From assembly GCA_046594105.1 (NCBI GenBank), contig JBKJQB010000239.1, positions 1-6,532 of the forward strand: DNA of 6,532 bases. The letters are read 5' to 3'. The position numbers were made by a program, and so were the translations under genes. The stretch is from JBDSGC01 sp046594105 (GTDB lineage Bacteria > Acidobacteriota > Thermoanaerobaculia > Gp7-AA8). A model generated the notes under the pieces. The model had not been told where the DNA came from and ran no database searches. It saw only the letters and a program-made list of their open reading frames with translations. Position 1 is the stretch's first letter. Every line of letters starts with the position of its first letter. Shown in pieces: positions 5,799-6,532 of this stretch.

Positions 5799-6532
5799 TC
5801 AGCGGGCGGCCGCACCGGCCGGCGCCGCGATTCTCAGCCTCTGTGCTTCCAGAGCGAACCTCACCGGTGTCGTGGTGACAGGTTCTCCATCGGCGTAGAC
5901 ATCGAGGGCCCGCTCCGACTGGAAGTGAAACTCCCGGCCGCGTGCAGTCTCCACAAACGCACTGCCGAGATGACCGCCCCGGTACGCCCTGGGAAGCGTT
6001 TTCAGGAGCTCCAGCCGAGAGGTCCGGAGCACCAGGCAGAGATCCAGTTGACCGTCGTCCAGCACGGCTTCCGGCATGATGCGGATTCCACCGCCGTACT
6101 GCCCTGAGTTGCTGACGGTGGCAAACATGATCTGTTCCTCGCGCCTGTCATCGATGCGGACCGGAATGGCGCAGAAACGGGGCAGCACCCGAAGAATCGC
6201 GTACAGATAGACCAGCGAGCCCCGCAGAAATCGAACCCGCTCGTTGGCGTAACGGGCTACCTCGGAATCGAACCCGAGGCCTGCCACTCCGAGGAATCGC
6301 GTGCCGTTCGCGGTGGCCACATCGACCTCGCGGACGGCAGGTCCCACGGCAATCGCGCAGGCGCCGGGCAGATCGCGGGGAATGCCGAGCACGCGCGCGA
6401 AGTCATCTCCCGATCCCAGCGGAAGCAGAGCGAGCGTCGCCGCCTCGAGATCGAACTCGCGGACCGCGAGGTTCAGGGATCCGTCTCCGCCGCACACAAC
6501 CACTCGATCGTAGCGATCGCGCGACGCTTCTG
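5799..6532 (-). CDS. Diacylglycerol/lipid kinase family protein, N-terminus beyond window
   Basis: The visible 243 residues are the C-terminal part of a lipid kinase of the DAGK catalytic family (YegS/DgkB/BmrU type). These soluble or membrane-peripheral enzymes phosphorylate diacylglycerol or a related lipid with ATP. The frame is open to the right edge, so roughly 50-60 residues are missing. In fragment numbering the nucleotide-binding GGDGSLN is at 14-20, PLGSGDDFARVLGIP at 37-51 (usually PLGTxNDFAR; the Asn is Asp here), GVAGLGFDSEVA at 81-92, the GGGIRIMPEAVLDDGQLDL segment at 146-164 and the catalytic-loop ADGEP at 213-217. The protein ends in an Ala-rich tail. It converges on the DUF4388 gene with one base between stop codons. 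A GTG at 6503 is an internal codon, not a good start, because it would cut off the beginning of the nucleotide-binding fold. Substrate unknown. Confidence 0.92.
   Translation of the reverse strand, partial: EASRDRYDRVVVCGGDGSLNLAVREFDLEAATLALLPLGSGDDFARVLGIPRDLPGACAIAVGPAVREVDVATANGTRFLGVAGLGFDSEVARYANERVRFLRGSLVYLYAILRVLPRFCAIPVRIDDRREEQIMFATVSNSGQYGGGIRIMPEAVLDDGQLDLCLVLRTSRLELLKTLPRAYRGGHLGSAFVETARGREFHFQSERALDVYADGEPVTTTPVRFALEAQRLRIAAPAGAAAR
5807..5821. terminator. Weak hairpin just past the plus-strand cluster
   Basis: CGGCCG, a three-base loop CAC and CGGCCG form a perfect 6-bp stem nine bases after the DUF4388 stop codon, within the last codons of the convergent lipid kinase gene. 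No T-run follows on the plus strand, so it is not a standard intrinsic terminator. It encodes the Pro-Ala-Gly-Ala-Ala tail of the kinase and may simply reflect GC-rich coding. Confidence 0.2.

Noticed and set aside
4583..5815. 410-residue minus-strand open frame opposite the DUF4388 gene
   Set aside because: Translation is rich in Asp/Arg/Gln/Leu typical of antisense frames in GC-rich genes; the plus strand has recognisable domains throughout.

Overview
The window is about 60-65% GC by eye and carries six protein-coding genes packed tightly on both strands. It looks like chromosomal DNA of an uncultured or less-studied Gram-negative bacterium. A DUF1844 protein followed by a TPR/zinc-ribbon membrane protein and a DUF4388 (PATAN) protein suggests Acidobacteriota or a related group such as Myxococcota/'Deltaproteobacteria'. 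This taxonomic guess is inferred from family distribution as I remember it, not from a search. I saw no tRNA, rRNA, CRISPR array, transposase or phage gene.

Layout: positions 1-133 hold no convincing gene. They contain a purine/pyrimidine-skewed, GTAC-centred sequence resembling a dispersed intergenic repeat, just downstream of the first gene. A family 4 glycosyltransferase (134-1252) lies on the minus strand. It is divergent from a secreted dienelactone-hydrolase-type alpha/beta hydrolase (1365-2120, plus). The 112 bp between them contain one candidate promoter in each direction and an imperfect palindrome. Three more plus-strand genes follow almost without gaps: a DUF1844 protein (2157-2651), a TPR/zinc-ribbon polytopic membrane protein (2651-4492, coupled by a TGATG overlap) and a DUF4388 protein that crosses the membrane into a GspG-like domain (4496-5797). 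A lipid/diacylglycerol kinase family gene (5799 to the right edge, minus strand, N-terminus cut off) converges on this cluster with a single base between the two stop codons.

The most interesting part is the DUF1844 / TPR-zinc ribbon / DUF4388-GspG cluster. The predicted topology puts the zinc ribbon and the PATAN/T2SSE_N-like domains in the cytoplasm, and the TPRs and pseudopilin-like domain in the periplasm. That layout would suit a small envelope complex linking a cytoplasmic scaffold to a periplasmic assembly role. The function is not established here; it is an inference from domain architecture and gene order. The glycosyltransferase and lipid kinase are typical envelope or lipid genes, so the whole window has a cell-envelope flavour.
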